Below, piece after piece: positions 1 through 9,124 of a stretch of DNA of 49,670 nucleotides. A program made the position numbers and the translations under genes. Below the pieces are notes generated by a model. That model saw only the letters and a program-made list of their open reading frames with translations, was not told the origin of the DNA and did not search any database. The stretch's first letter is position 1. Every line of letters begins with the position of its first letter. This stretch comes from JBAWWY01 sp037144355 (GTDB taxonomy: Bacteria > Bacillota > Clostridia > Peptostreptococcales > Anaerovoracaceae). The stretch is taken from contig JBAWWY010000010.1 in assembly GCA_037144355.1 (NCBI GenBank), positions 1 to 49,670 of the forward strand. Reading direction: 5' to 3'.

Positions 1-1
1 A

Positions 2-1100
2 ATGATTGAAATCGATCAGATAAAATATGAGATGGATGGACTGTCGGAAAATATACGGGAGCTAGGTGATTCACTTTGACTTGGCTTCGCTGGAAGAAAA
101 GTTCAAAGTATTGGAAGGGCAGTCGCATATAGATAATTTCTGGGACGACCAGGAAAAAGCACAAAGGGTATTAAAAGAAAAGAAACAAGTTGAGAATAAA
201 ATAAACGAGTACAAAAAGATATATGGAGAACTTCAGGACATATATGTTTTGATTCAACTTGCCGAAGAAGAGAATGATGAATCCCTGGTTCACGAAATTG
301 AAGAGGGATACGCCAATTTAATCAAGGAATCCGAATCAATGAAGATTAAAGTGCTTCTTGACGGTGAATATGACGGAAACAATGCAATTGTTTCCATTCA
401 CGCCGGATCAGGGGGTTTGGACGCCCAGGACTGGGCTGAAATGTTGTTGCGCATGTATACCAGATGGGCCGAGCGAAAGAAATACAAAGTTAGAACTTTG
501 GATATTAACTCGGCAAATGAAGGTGGCATTAAAAGCGCAACTTTGCTTATTGAAGGTGAGAATGCATACGGATATCTGAGAAGTGAAAAGGGAGTCCACA
601 GAATTGTAAGGATATCCCCATTTGACTCTTCCGGGAGACGACACACGTCTTTTGCATCCATCGATGTAATGCCAGAACTGGATGAAGATGTAACAGTGGA
701 AATCGACCCAGATGATTTACGTATTGATACGTTCAGATCAAGCGGAGCCGGCGGACAACACGTCAACAAGACTGATTCTGCAATAAGAATCACCCATCTT
801 CCAACGAATATCGTAGTTACATGTCAAAATGAAAGATCCCAGCATCAAAACAAGGATTTTGCCATGATGGTTTTGAAAGCGAAACTCGTGGAATTGAAAA
901 TCCAGGAAAACAAGGAGAGAATAGATGAGCTTAAGGGGGACTACAGCCAGATTACCTGGGGCAGTCAAATAAGGTCATATGTTTTCCATCCATATTCCCT
1001 GGTAAAAGATCATCGGACAAACGCTGAGGTTGGGAATGTTAATGCTGTCATGGACGGAGATATTGATTACTTTATTAATGAAAAATTAAAGCAGCGATAG
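2..1100 (+). CDS. prfB: Peptide chain release factor 2 (RF2), programmed +1 frameshift
   Basis: RF2 recognises UGA and UAA stop codons and triggers peptide release. The gene is read in two frames: an ATG at 2 opens 25 codons that run into an in-frame TGA at 77-79, and the ribosome must slip +1 at CTT to continue with GAC at 78. The joined product is 365 residues, the usual RF2 length. The stop-codon-recognition tripeptide SPF falls at residues 205-207 and the catalytic GGQ at 250-252, both at the positions known for E. coli RF2. The downstream frame alone has a GTG at 66, which I do not regard as the start. A ribosome binding site would lie outside the window, so the 5' end is only just complete. 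tex follows 13 bases later. Confidence 0.97.
62..80 (+). promoter_or_regulatory. prfB autoregulatory +1 frameshift site
   Basis: The sequence CTTTGAC (74-80) is the classic RF2 slip site: CTT, in-frame TGA as codon 26, then C. Just upstream, AGGTGAT (64-70) can pair with the 3' end of 16S rRNA and acts as the internal Shine-Dalgarno-like stimulator. When RF2 is scarce, slow reading of the TGA favours slippage and makes more RF2. Confidence 0.95.
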
Positions 1101-1113
1101 CAAGGAGACAATA

Positions 1114-3312
1114 ATGATAATAGAAAAAATTTCCAAAGATTTGAAAATAAAGCTTTCCCAAGTGGAAAGCGCAGTGAAGCTAATCGATGAAGGAAATACA
1201 ATTCCCTTCATTTCCAGATATAGAAAAGAAGCTACGGGAGGTCTCACAGATGTGGAACTTCGTGACCTATTTGAGAAGCTTACATATTTGAGAAACCTGG
1301 AAGAACGTAAACTTGAAGTTATCAGGCTCATTGAAGAGCAGGAACTCATGACAGAGGAATTGCGGGAGCAAATACTTCAAGCCCAAGTTTTGCAAAGAGT
1401 TGAGGATTTATATAAGCCTTATCAGAAAAAGAAGAACACAAGAGCTGGAAAAGCAAGGGAAAAGGGCCTTGAGCCATTGGCCAATATCATTTGGGCAATG
1501 GAAATCGAAAGTGGTTCCATCTCTGATATCGCTTTTCCATTTATAGATATTGAAAAGGGAGTAGAAAATGAAAAAGATGCCATTGCCGGCGCCTTGGATA
1601 TAATTGCAGAGATGATTGGCAACGATGCAGAATATAATGCCCTTGTTAGAGAGATAACATTCAAGAAGGGACAGATAGTTTCGGAGGCTGTGGACAAGAA
1701 AGAAGCTTCCACCTACGAAATGTATAAAGATTATAAAGAAGCTGTTTTCAAAATTCCAGACCATAGGATACTAGCAATAAATAGGGGCGAAAAGGAAAAG
1801 AAATTAAAAGTAAAAATTAAAATCGAGAGCGAAGACATAATCAGAATGCTACGAAACTCTGTTGTGATAAATGAAGAATCCATATTTGTCAGCATTATTG
1901 AGGATACAATCAATGATGCCTACAAGCGCTTGATGGCGCCATCTATAGAAAGAGAAATCCGAAACTCCTTAACTGAGAGAGCTGAAAAAGAAGCAGTTAA
2001 AGTTTTCGCCAAAAATACAGAGAAACTTTTAATGATTCCTCCAGTGAAGGATGCCAGAGTCATAAGCATCGACCCCGGTTTTAGAACTGGGTGTAAAGTT
2101 ACCATGCTTGATGAAACCGGAAAACTTTTAGCATATACTACAATTTATCCAACTGAACCAAGATGCGATACAGCAGGTTCAAAGAAAACCATTAAAGAAT
2201 ATATAGAAAAGTATGATGCGAATGTTATTGCCATTGGAAATGGAACCGCTTCCAGGGAGACGGAGACATTTGTATCGGATTTGATATCGGAAATTGATAA
2301 GGAAGTTCAATATACCATTGTAAACGAAGCTGGAGCATCAATATATTCCGCATCCAAGATTGCGACTTTGGAGTATCCTGATTTGGACGTAACAACCAGA
2401 GGGGCCATGTCCATAGGGAAGAGATTGCAGGATCCCTTGGCGGAATTGGTCAAAATATCCCCTAAGCACATTGGAGTTGGCCAATACCAGCACGACATCA
2501 ATCAGATTCTCCTAGACGGAGCATTGACCAATGTTGTTGAAGATTGCGTGAATAGAGTTGGAGTTGACCTAAATACTGCATCATTATCCCTCCTCCAATA
2601 TATCTCAGGCATTAATGCGGCTATCGCAAAAAATATTGTGGATTATAGGGAGTTGAATGGAAAATTCAAATCAAGAAACGAACTCAAGAAAGTTGCAAAG
2701 CTAGGGGAAAAGACATTCAACCAAAGTGCTGGCTTTCTTAGAATAAGTGATGGCGTTAATCCACTGGATGCCACTTCGGTCCATCCAGAATCATATGCCG
2801 CCGCCGAAAAGATGATTAAAAAGCTAGGCCTCAACAAAGAGGAAATCCAAAAGGGCGGCATAAGCGACATAGAAGAAAGAATCACTGGATTATTTTCATC
2901 TTCTGATAATATTTCAGGCCAGGAAACAGTCAAATACAAAACCAGCATCGACAAACTAGCTGAAGAATTTAAAATCGGGCCAATAACACTTTCCGACATA
3001 GTTGGAGAAATAAAAAAGCCTGGCAGAGATCCAAGGGGAAGCATGCCGCCAGTGGTATTCAGAAGAGATGTTGTAAGTTTTGAACAACTGAAGGTCGATA
3101 TGGAACTGACCGGAACCGTTAGAAATGTGGTTGATTTTGGAGCTTTTGTAGATATAGGAGTTAAAACAGACGGCCTTGTGCACATTTCACAGATTTGCAA
3201 TAGATTTATAAAACATCCAATGGAAGTATTGTCAATTGGAGATACGGTAAAGGTTAAAATACTTGAAATAGACCACAATAAGAAAAAAGTCTCGCTAACA
3301 ATGAAAATCTAA
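1114..3312 (+). CDS. tex: Tex family S1 RNA-binding protein
   Basis: Tex-family proteins are conserved nucleic-acid-binding proteins linked to transcription and RNA handling. The 732-residue length is normal. The N-terminal helical Tex region is followed by a YqgF/RNase-H-like fold beginning near residue 313 (VISIDPGFRTG). Helix-hairpin-helix repeats lie around 490-560 (YISGINAAIAKNIV). A C-terminal S1 domain spans about 653-732 (GTVRNVVDFGAFVDIG). A ribosome binding site AAGGAGA precedes the ATG. It lies 13 bases after prfB and 18 bases before the next gene, so co-transcription is likely. Confidence 0.95.
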   Translation: MIIEKISKDLKIKLSQVESAVKLIDEGNTIPFISRYRKEATGGLTDVELRDLFEKLTYLRNLEERKLEVIRLIEEQELMTEELREQILQAQVLQRVEDLYKPYQKKKNTRAGKAREKGLEPLANIIWAMEIESGSISDIAFPFIDIEKGVENEKDAIAGALDIIAEMIGNDAEYNALVREITFKKGQIVSEAVDKKEASTYEMYKDYKEAVFKIPDHRILAINRGEKEKKLKVKIKIESEDIIRMLRNSVVINEESIFVSIIEDTINDAYKRLMAPSIEREIRNSLTERAEKEAVKVFAKNTEKLLMIPPVKDARVISIDPGFRTGCKVTMLDETGKLLAYTTIYPTEPRCDTAGSKKTIKEYIEKYDANVIAIGNGTASRETETFVSDLISEIDKEVQYTIVNEAGASIYSASKIATLEYPDLDVTTRGAMSIGKRLQDPLAELVKISPKHIGVGQYQHDINQILLDGALTNVVEDCVNRVGVDLNTASLSLLQYISGINAAIAKNIVDYRELNGKFKSRNELKKVAKLGEKTFNQSAGFLRISDGVNPLDATSVHPESYAAAEKMIKKLGLNKEEIQKGGISDIEERITGLFSSSDNISGQETVKYKTSIDKLAEEFKIGPITLSDIVGEIKKPGRDPRGSMPPVVFRRDVVSFEQLKVDMELTGTVRNVVDFGAFVDIGVKTDGLVHISQICNRFIKHPMEVLSIGDTVKVKILEIDHNKKKVSLTMKI

Positions 3313-3330
3313 AAACAAGGCAGGTTTAAG

Positions 3331-3981
3331 ATGAAAGATAAAAAAATAACCACTATACTCTTCGATTTTGATGGAACCCTAATCGACACCAACGAAATAA
3401 TCATACAGTCCTTCCAACATACATTTAGGACGGTTCTAGGGGAGGAAAAACCTGTTGATGACATAATAAGGACTTTTGGCGAGCCATTAAGCCTTACAAT
3501 GGAAAAAATGCTTGATATTGATCCAGTGGAGGCGGTAAAAATTTACAGGGCCTACCACAACCAAAAGTTTGAGGATCTTATCAGAATATTTCCTGGGATG
3601 CTGGAACTTGTCATAGAACTTTTCAACAGGGGATACAAGCTTGCAATTGTAACATCCAGACTTAGAAATACCACTTTGCTGGGGCTTAGAAAATTCGACC
3701 TGGAAAAATATTTTAGTTATGTTCTTACGGCAGATGATACGGACAAACATAAACCAGATCCTGCTGCTATTAATCTTGTATTGGAAAAGTTGAATTCCAA
3801 GCCAGACGAGGCGATTATGATTGGAGACAGCAAGTTTGATATCATGTGTGCGAACAATGCTGGAGTAAAATCCATCTTGGTTGGCTGGGCAATATCTTTG
3901 ACAGATGAGGAAAAAGAAGGTATTTATAAACCAACTTACATCGTTGAAAATGCAGAGGACGTACTTGATCTATTAGATTGA
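3331..3981 (+). CDS. ppaX: HAD-superfamily phosphatase, PpaX-like
   Basis: This 216-residue haloacid-dehalogenase hydrolase resembles PpaX, the pyrophosphatase that in Bacillus removes pyrophosphate made by HPr(Ser) phosphorylase. Motif I is DFDGTLIDTN near residue 11, with the nucleophilic Asp and the general acid two residues on. Motif II is the Ser of VTSR. Motif III is the Lys in KHKPDP. Motif IV is GDSKFD. The N-terminal stretch TTILFDFDGTLIDTNEIIIQ is close to what I recall of Bacillus PpaX, which favours that assignment over a generic phosphoglycolate phosphatase, but the substrate is inferred. No hprK is seen nearby. A terminator follows at 4040. Confidence 0.8.
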   Translation: MKDKKITTILFDFDGTLIDTNEIIIQSFQHTFRTVLGEEKPVDDIIRTFGEPLSLTMEKMLDIDPVEAVKIYRAYHNQKFEDLIRIFPGMLELVIELFNRGYKLAIVTSRLRNTTLLGLRKFDLEKYFSYVLTADDTDKHKPDPAAINLVLEKLNSKPDEAIMIGDSKFDIMCANNAGVKSILVGWAISLTDEEKEGIYKPTYIVENAEDVLDLLD

Positions 3982-4039
3982 GTTTTCTGAATTTTCCATA
4001 ATAGTTGATATTAAATTTAAAATAATGTATATTGTCAAA

Positions 4040-4068
4040 GGGTATTCTTAAAGGATACTCTTTTATTT
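4040..4068 (+). terminator. Intrinsic terminator after the prfB-tex-ppaX run
   Basis: An 8-bp stem (4040-4047 with 4053-4060, including G-U pairs) with loop TTAAA is followed by TTTTATTT. It ends only a few bases before the ribosome binding site of the next gene, so it could also act as a leader attenuator for that gene. Confidence 0.75.
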
Positions 4069-4084
4069 TGAAAGGAGCATATTA

Positions 4085-4711
4085 ATGTCTGATTTAGGAA
4101 ACCAATCCAACATAACAAAAGTTAAACAAATAGTAAGCAATCCATCCGCTATAGGTCTTTTTGGCCTAGCTATGGTTACATTTGTAGCATCATCCCAGAA
4201 GTTGGGATTTACAGAAGGAACTGCGCTTGTCATTCCATGGGCAATATTTCTTGGAGCCTGCGCCCAAATTTTCGCAGCAATCAATGACAGCAAATTAGGA
4301 AATACTTTCGGCGCAACAGCTTTCGGAGGGTATGGATTTTTCTGGCTGGCCATGGCTTTTTCATGGATGACACAAAATGGCGTATTCGGACCTGAAATGG
4401 CGGCAAACGCAGACACAAAACAACTTGCGGTTGCATTCATAGGATATTTGATATTCAGTCTTTATATGACCGTTGGATCAATGTCTACAAATAAAATGCT
4501 GTTTATAATATTCGTACTTATCGATTTCCTATTTATTGGCCTATCCCTCAGTGTGCTGGGAATCGCCAAGGAACCAATGCATATGTTTGCCGCAGTATCT
4601 GAATTCTTAATTGCCCTTGTTGGTTTTTATGGTTCGGGAGCTGTCTTACTCAACGAACAGTATGGAAAAGTAATTCTTCCATTGGGAAAACCTTTCAACG
4701 TATTCAAATAA
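4085..4711 (+). CDS. satP: Acetate/succinate transporter, GPR1/FUN34/YaaH family
   Basis: Small membrane transporter of the AceTr family, which moves acetate, succinate and related monocarboxylates. The 208-residue length and about six hydrophobic segments fit. The signature near the N-terminus is present as NPSAIGLFGLA (family consensus NPAPLGL). The start ATG has AAAGGAG upstream. The gene stands alone between two intrinsic terminators, so it may be its own transcription unit. The substrate is inferred from family; acetate export or uptake would suit a fermenter. Confidence 0.88.
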   Translation: MSDLGNQSNITKVKQIVSNPSAIGLFGLAMVTFVASSQKLGFTEGTALVIPWAIFLGACAQIFAAINDSKLGNTFGATAFGGYGFFWLAMAFSWMTQNGVFGPEMAANADTKQLAVAFIGYLIFSLYMTVGSMSTNKMLFIIFVLIDFLFIGLSLSVLGIAKEPMHMFAAVSEFLIALVGFYGSGAVLLNEQYGKVILPLGKPFNVFK

Positions 4712-4779
4712 AAGCATTTAAATCTTCTAAAAAGCATCATAGCTGCTTGATTGATATCAAAGGCTGATATAAAATTGAT

Positions 4780-4806
4780 ACAGGGTAGAATCTACCCTGT
4801 ATTTTA
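4780..4806 (+). terminator. Intrinsic terminator after satP
   Basis: A perfect inverted repeat, ACAGGGTAGA (4780-4789) and TCTACCCTGT (4791-4800), is followed by ATTTTA. It separates satP from addB. Confidence 0.85.
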
Positions 4807-4824
4807 ATATATTACGGAGAACTA

Positions 4825-7800
4825 ATGATCAAGCTTTATTACGGCAGAGCCAATATCAATAGGGAAAAATACATATTTGAAAAAATCCGCGATGAAATCG
4901 CCACCTTGCCGGGTGGAGATTTCTCACGGATTTTATATATTGTTCCAGACCAATATACGATAACGGCAGAGCGGGTGGCTTTTGAGTATATAGGGTCCGA
5001 TGGATTCATGGACCTGGAGATTCTCGGATTTTCCAGATTGATGGCAAGGATCATAGAAGAGACGACAAGAAGCCAGAAAGTCCACATTGACAAATATGGA
5101 AGGCATATGCTCCTTGAGAAAATTATAACCGAAAACAGGGAAAACTTTGAAGCATTCAAAGGTATTCCATCAAAGACTTCTTTCATTGAAATAGTCAATA
5201 ATTTCATATCCGAGATGAAACAATTCAACACCAGGCCGGAAGATTTAATCGAAATAATTAAAGAGTCTTCCGAAAAAGAGATATTGACCCGAAAGATTAG
5301 GGACATACATAAGATTTTTTCAGAATATGAAAAGGCCATAGATGGCAAATATCTTGATACAGAGGATTTTATCAATCTGGTCTCTGAAAATGTGCGGAAT
5401 TCGCAACTTATAAATAATTCTGCGATTTATTTTCAGGGCTTCGATTATTTTTCCCCGAAAGCCCTCCAAATTATTCAACAGTTGAGTTTGCATGCCAAGG
5501 AAGTGAATATTGTTCTTCAAAATGATCAGAAGGACCAGCTTTTTCAATTGGCAAATATAATGATTGAAAAAATAAAAGATTTTGCCAGGCAAAGCTATAT
5601 TGAAACCGAAGAATTTATTATTCCATCTCAATTCGAATACAAAGTTGGAAATAGTAATGGTCAAAGGAAGCGGGAAATAGATTATTTGGAAAAACAACTC
5701 TACGCCGTTCCACACACTAAATATGAAGCTATGGATGAAATTACTGGAATACAACTTTATTCCTGCAGCAACTACTACACCGAGGTGGAAAGCGCAGCTG
5801 CGAAGATTCTTGAGCTGACAAGAGAGGCGGCATATTCCTATGATGATATTGTAGTAATTTGCAACGACGTTGAAAACAGGGAATCGATTATTAAACGAAT
5901 TTTTTCCGAATATGAAATACCGTTTTTTATTGATTCTAAAAAGTCGGTGCTTCAAAATCCATTTATCAAATTCATAACTTCGATCATGTCAATTATTGAA
6001 AATGGATATAGATTCGAGGATATATTTACCTGCATAAAGACGGGACTGACTCCAATTGAACCGGAAATGGGCGAATTGTTAGAAAATTACGCGTATGAAT
6101 ACAAACTCTCGAAGAAGAACTGGTTTAACGGATTCAGGAATTTCAAGAAAAATACGGACCATGAAACCCTTTCAATAATAAACAATGAGAGGGAAAAATT
6201 CATCAGCTTTCTCGTGAAGTTGGAAAAACCTTTGAATGATGCAAGCACAACAAAGGAAAAGATTCTGGCGCTTTATGAATTCCTAGTTAACATTGTTGGA
6301 TTTCCAGTCAAGGCAATTGAAATGGCGGATAAGTTTAAAAAAAATGGTCAAGAGGAATATGGTGAGGAATTCATGCAGATTTGGGATGTGATTATACACA
6401 TCATGGATCAGATGGCGGAGCTTATTGGAGAAGAAATAACTGACAATACCACATTCAAAGAAATAATGACGGCAGGCTTCAATTCCGTTGAAGTTGGAAT
6501 AATTCCACAAGCAATGGAACAGGTTATTGTTGGGACAATCCAAAGAACCAGGACAAAAGATATAAAGGCACTAATAGTATTGGGGGCAAATGATGGCTTG
6601 ATTCCAATGGAAGACTCTGGAAACGAGTTGCTCAATGAGGATGAAAAGCAGTTTTTATATGATAAGAAGTATGAGTTATGCAAGAATGAAAATTTCAGGA
6701 AGATGGAAGAGAGCCTTGCAATATATTCCATGTTTTCAAAGCCAATGGAATATCTTTATATTTCTTACAGCGCTTCGGACCGGGACGGAAAAGAATTAAG
6801 GCAGTCAATTATTTTTGACAAAATAAAAAAAATATTTCCCCAGATATCCATTGGCAAAGATATATTCAACAGCGATTTTGAAATAAACAAGATAAACAGT
6901 AAAAGGAGCACTTTAAGACATTTGACATACGAGATGAAAAAAGAATATTCAGCCGGAAACATGAGCAGCCTTTGGAAGCAGACATTCAATTGGTTCAAGG
7001 CAAACTCAACGGATGCATCCCATCCAATGTCAATAAAAATAAATGCGATACAAAGAGGACTTGTTTTTCAAAACAGGGAGGAAAAAATCGGCAATGAGAT
7101 GGTCCACTTGCTATATGGGAAGGGAGAAAAACTGGATATTGTCTTAAGCTCTTCAAGAATCGAGAGTTTTGCAAAGTGCCCCTTCGCCTACCTTATAAGA
7201 TATGGTCTGGCTGCCGGAGAAAGAAAGCAGGACGAAGTAGCAGGGAGAGAAATAGGGGACATTTACCATGAATGCATGATGAGGCTGGCTAGGGACCTCA
7301 CTCAGGAGAACATTGAAATTACATCTAAAGACTCGTTATGGAACAAGGTTTCAAAGGACGAGTGCTTTACCAAAGTCGAAGAAATAATTTCCAGCATGGA
7401 AAGAAATTATATGAGTCAGGAACTTGATTCTTTTGAAAATATCAAATACAGGTTCCATAGAATTCAAGATGTCTGCTGTAATTCGGCTTGGGCAATGATT
7501 GAGCAGGCAAGAGCGGGGAAAATTGGGAATTCATATTTTGAGGCAGAGTTTGGCAGAGACCCGCAAAAGCAGTTCAAGGAGCTTCAAATAGATATTGGTT
7601 TGGAAAAAGTTTTCATTGAGGGGAAGATAGACAGAGTTGACATTGTAGAAGCAGCTGGAGAAAGCTATGTAAAGATTATCGACTATAAGTCGGGGAATGA
7701 CAAGTTTAGCATGGACGAAGCTGTTGGTGGAACAAGGGTTCAGTTGCTATTATATTTGAAGGCTGCCTCAGAGGGCTTGGATCTTCAGCCCTGCGCTGCT

Positions 7801-8238
7801 TTTTATTTCAAATTGGACAAACCCATGATAGATGTTTCAAAGCTTGCAAACGAAGAGGAAGATAGTGGGTTAGATGGCAGGAATATTGAAAACTCGGATA
7901 AATTTAAAAGCGGGTACAAGATGGATGGAATTATTCTGGGAGAAAAGGAAATAATTGATGCCATTGATAGAGACTTCGTTAAGCAATCGAAAATCATACC
8001 AGTTTATAAAAAAAATGACGGAGAATTTGGAGCAAGTTCAAAGAGCATTTTAACCCAGGAAGAATTCAGAGATCTCCAACTGGCTGTCGATTTAAAAGTT
8101 GAGAATATATGCAGTGCGCTGGTATCGGGTGAAATTGGAATATCACCCAAAAAAATAAAGGACAAAATCACCGCCTGCAGCTTTTGCCCTTATAAATCCA
8201 TATGCAATTTTGACCAATGCTTCAAAGGGAACCAGTAA
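4825..8238 (+). CDS. addB: ATP-dependent nuclease subunit B (AddB) with degenerate Walker A
   Basis: AddB pairs with AddA to resect DNA double-strand ends up to Chi sites. The 1137-residue length fits the family. The C-terminal RecB-type nuclease is intact: GKIDRVD with Asp936, then IDYKSG with Asp953 and Lys955. The iron-sulphur cysteines that clamp this domain are present as Cys785, Cys1118, Cys1121 and Cys1127, with the usual C-x2-C-x5-C ending. The N-terminus aligns with AddB (YYGRANINREK ... IVPDQYT), but the P-loop that reads GRSGSGKT in Bacillus is GRANINREK here, so Walker A is lost. addA, normally next door, is absent from this window. The start ATG at 4825 has ACGGAG upstream. Confidence 0.92.
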   Translation: MIKLYYGRANINREKYIFEKIRDEIATLPGGDFSRILYIVPDQYTITAERVAFEYIGSDGFMDLEILGFSRLMARIIEETTRSQKVHIDKYGRHMLLEKIITENRENFEAFKGIPSKTSFIEIVNNFISEMKQFNTRPEDLIEIIKESSEKEILTRKIRDIHKIFSEYEKAIDGKYLDTEDFINLVSENVRNSQLINNSAIYFQGFDYFSPKALQIIQQLSLHAKEVNIVLQNDQKDQLFQLANIMIEKIKDFARQSYIETEEFIIPSQFEYKVGNSNGQRKREIDYLEKQLYAVPHTKYEAMDEITGIQLYSCSNYYTEVESAAAKILELTREAAYSYDDIVVICNDVENRESIIKRIFSEYEIPFFIDSKKSVLQNPFIKFITSIMSIIENGYRFEDIFTCIKTGLTPIEPEMGELLENYAYEYKLSKKNWFNGFRNFKKNTDHETLSIINNEREKFISFLVKLEKPLNDASTTKEKILALYEFLVNIVGFPVKAIEMADKFKKNGQEEYGEEFMQIWDVIIHIMDQMAELIGEEITDNTTFKEIMTAGFNSVEVGIIPQAMEQVIVGTIQRTRTKDIKALIVLGANDGLIPMEDSGNELLNEDEKQFLYDKKYELCKNENFRKMEESLAIYSMFSKPMEYLYISYSASDRDGKELRQSIIFDKIKKIFPQISIGKDIFNSDFEINKINSKRSTLRHLTYEMKKEYSAGNMSSLWKQTFNWFKANSTDASHPMSIKINAIQRGLVFQNREEKIGNEMVHLLYGKGEKLDIVLSSSRIESFAKCPFAYLIRYGLAAGERKQDEVAGREIGDIYHECMMRLARDLTQENIEITSKDSLWNKVSKDECFTKVEEIISSMERNYMSQELDSFENIKYRFHRIQDVCCNSAWAMIEQARAGKIGNSYFEAEFGRDPQKQFKELQIDIGLEKVFIEGKIDRVDIVEAAGESYVKIIDYKSGNDKFSMDEAVGGTRVQLLLYLKAASEGLDLQPCAAFYFKLDKPMIDVSKLANEEEDSGLDGRNIENSDKFKSGYKMDGIILGEKEIIDAIDRDFVKQSKIIPVYKKNDGEFGASSKSILTQEEFRDLQLAVDLKVENICSALVSGEIGISPKKIKDKITACSFCPYKSICNFDQCFKGNQ

Positions 8239-8302
8239 TAAATACAAATATTGAGGAATACCGTAAAGTTAAAACAACTGATAATATTTAGGAGGGGGAA
8301 TT

Positions 8303-9085
8303 ATGATAATAGGGAGAGATGTATTGTCTTTAGATGGAAAGGTAGCAGTAATATCCGGTGGAGCGTCTGGAATTGGACTGGGAACCGGAAAGCTATTAGC
8401 TGAATTCGGAGCGAAGGTTGTATTGCTTGATGTTAATCAGGATAATGGAGATGCTGCGGCTAAGGAAATTATCAATCAAGGAAACTTCGCCATATTTAAG
8501 AAATGTGACGTGACACAAAATGAAGAATGTAAGAATACAATTGAATCTATCGAAAAGGAATTTGGAAGAATTGATATTCTGTTTAATAATGCAGGAGTTA
8601 CAGTCAGAAAGACCGTAGTCGATTTGTCGGAGGAGGAATGGGACTTTGTAATGGACGTAGGCTTAAAAGGGACCTTTCTGCTTTCCAAATATACTATTCC
8701 AATCATGGCAAAAGGCGGTGGCGGCAGTATTGTCAATACCGGTTCTGGCTGGGGCTTAAAAGGTGGGGATAAAGCAGCAGTTTATTGCGCTGTGAAAGGC
8801 GGGATTGTAAATCTAACCCGGGCAATGGCAATTGACCATGGACCGCAAAATATTAGGGTTAATTCCGTAAATCCGGGAGATACAGATACTGCTTTGCTGA
8901 GAGAAGAAGGTAGACAACTAGGAGAAAAAATTGATGCCTTCCTGAAAGACTCTGCGAAAGGCAGGCCATTAGAAAGATTGGGAACACCCACTGATATTGC
9001 AAAGGCAGTACTTTTTCTATGCAGCGACCTATCAACCTGGGTAACGGGAGCAGCTTTAGTCGTTGATGGCGGCGGCATTGCTTAA
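8303..9085 (+). CDS. Short-chain dehydrogenase/reductase (SDR), first gene of the P-protein-like cluster
   Basis: This 260-residue classical SDR oxidises or reduces a hydroxyl/carbonyl with NAD(P). The cofactor motif is SGGASGIG near residue 16. The NNAG structural motif is at about residue 96. The catalytic pair is Tyr161 and Lys165 in YCAVK, with the Ser in NTGSGWG. The acidic residue after strand 2 (LLDVN) favours NAD. A very strong AGGAGGGGG ribosome binding site precedes the ATG. It is 39 bases upstream of the GcvPA-like gene and probably starts its operon, though no convincing promoter or terminator separates it from addB 65 bases back. The substrate is unknown. Confidence 0.9.
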   Translation: MIIGRDVLSLDGKVAVISGGASGIGLGTGKLLAEFGAKVVLLDVNQDNGDAAAKEIINQGNFAIFKKCDVTQNEECKNTIESIEKEFGRIDILFNNAGVTVRKTVVDLSEEEWDFVMDVGLKGTFLLSKYTIPIMAKGGGGSIVNTGSGWGLKGGDKAAVYCAVKGGIVNLTRAMAIDHGPQNIRVNSVNPGDTDTALLREEGRQLGEKIDAFLKDSAKGRPLERLGTPTDIAKAVLFLCSDLSTWVTGAALVVDGGGIA

Positions 9086-9124
9086 TTTTTAAGGAAAATA
9101 TTAACTATATTAGGAGGTAAAAAT

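Noticed and set aside
66..77. GTG at 66 as the start of prfB
   Set aside because: The ATG at 2 with TGA at codon 26 and the CTTTGAC slip site explains the 5' end and gives the standard 365 residues.
2643..3278. 211-codon minus-strand open frame opposite tex
   Set aside because: It is the antisense shadow of a strongly conserved coding region with no start signal of its own.
8251..8287. Promoter for the SDR/P-protein-like cluster (TTGAGG with TAATAT)
   Set aside because: The spacing is over 23 bases and transcription would start inside the ribosome binding site.
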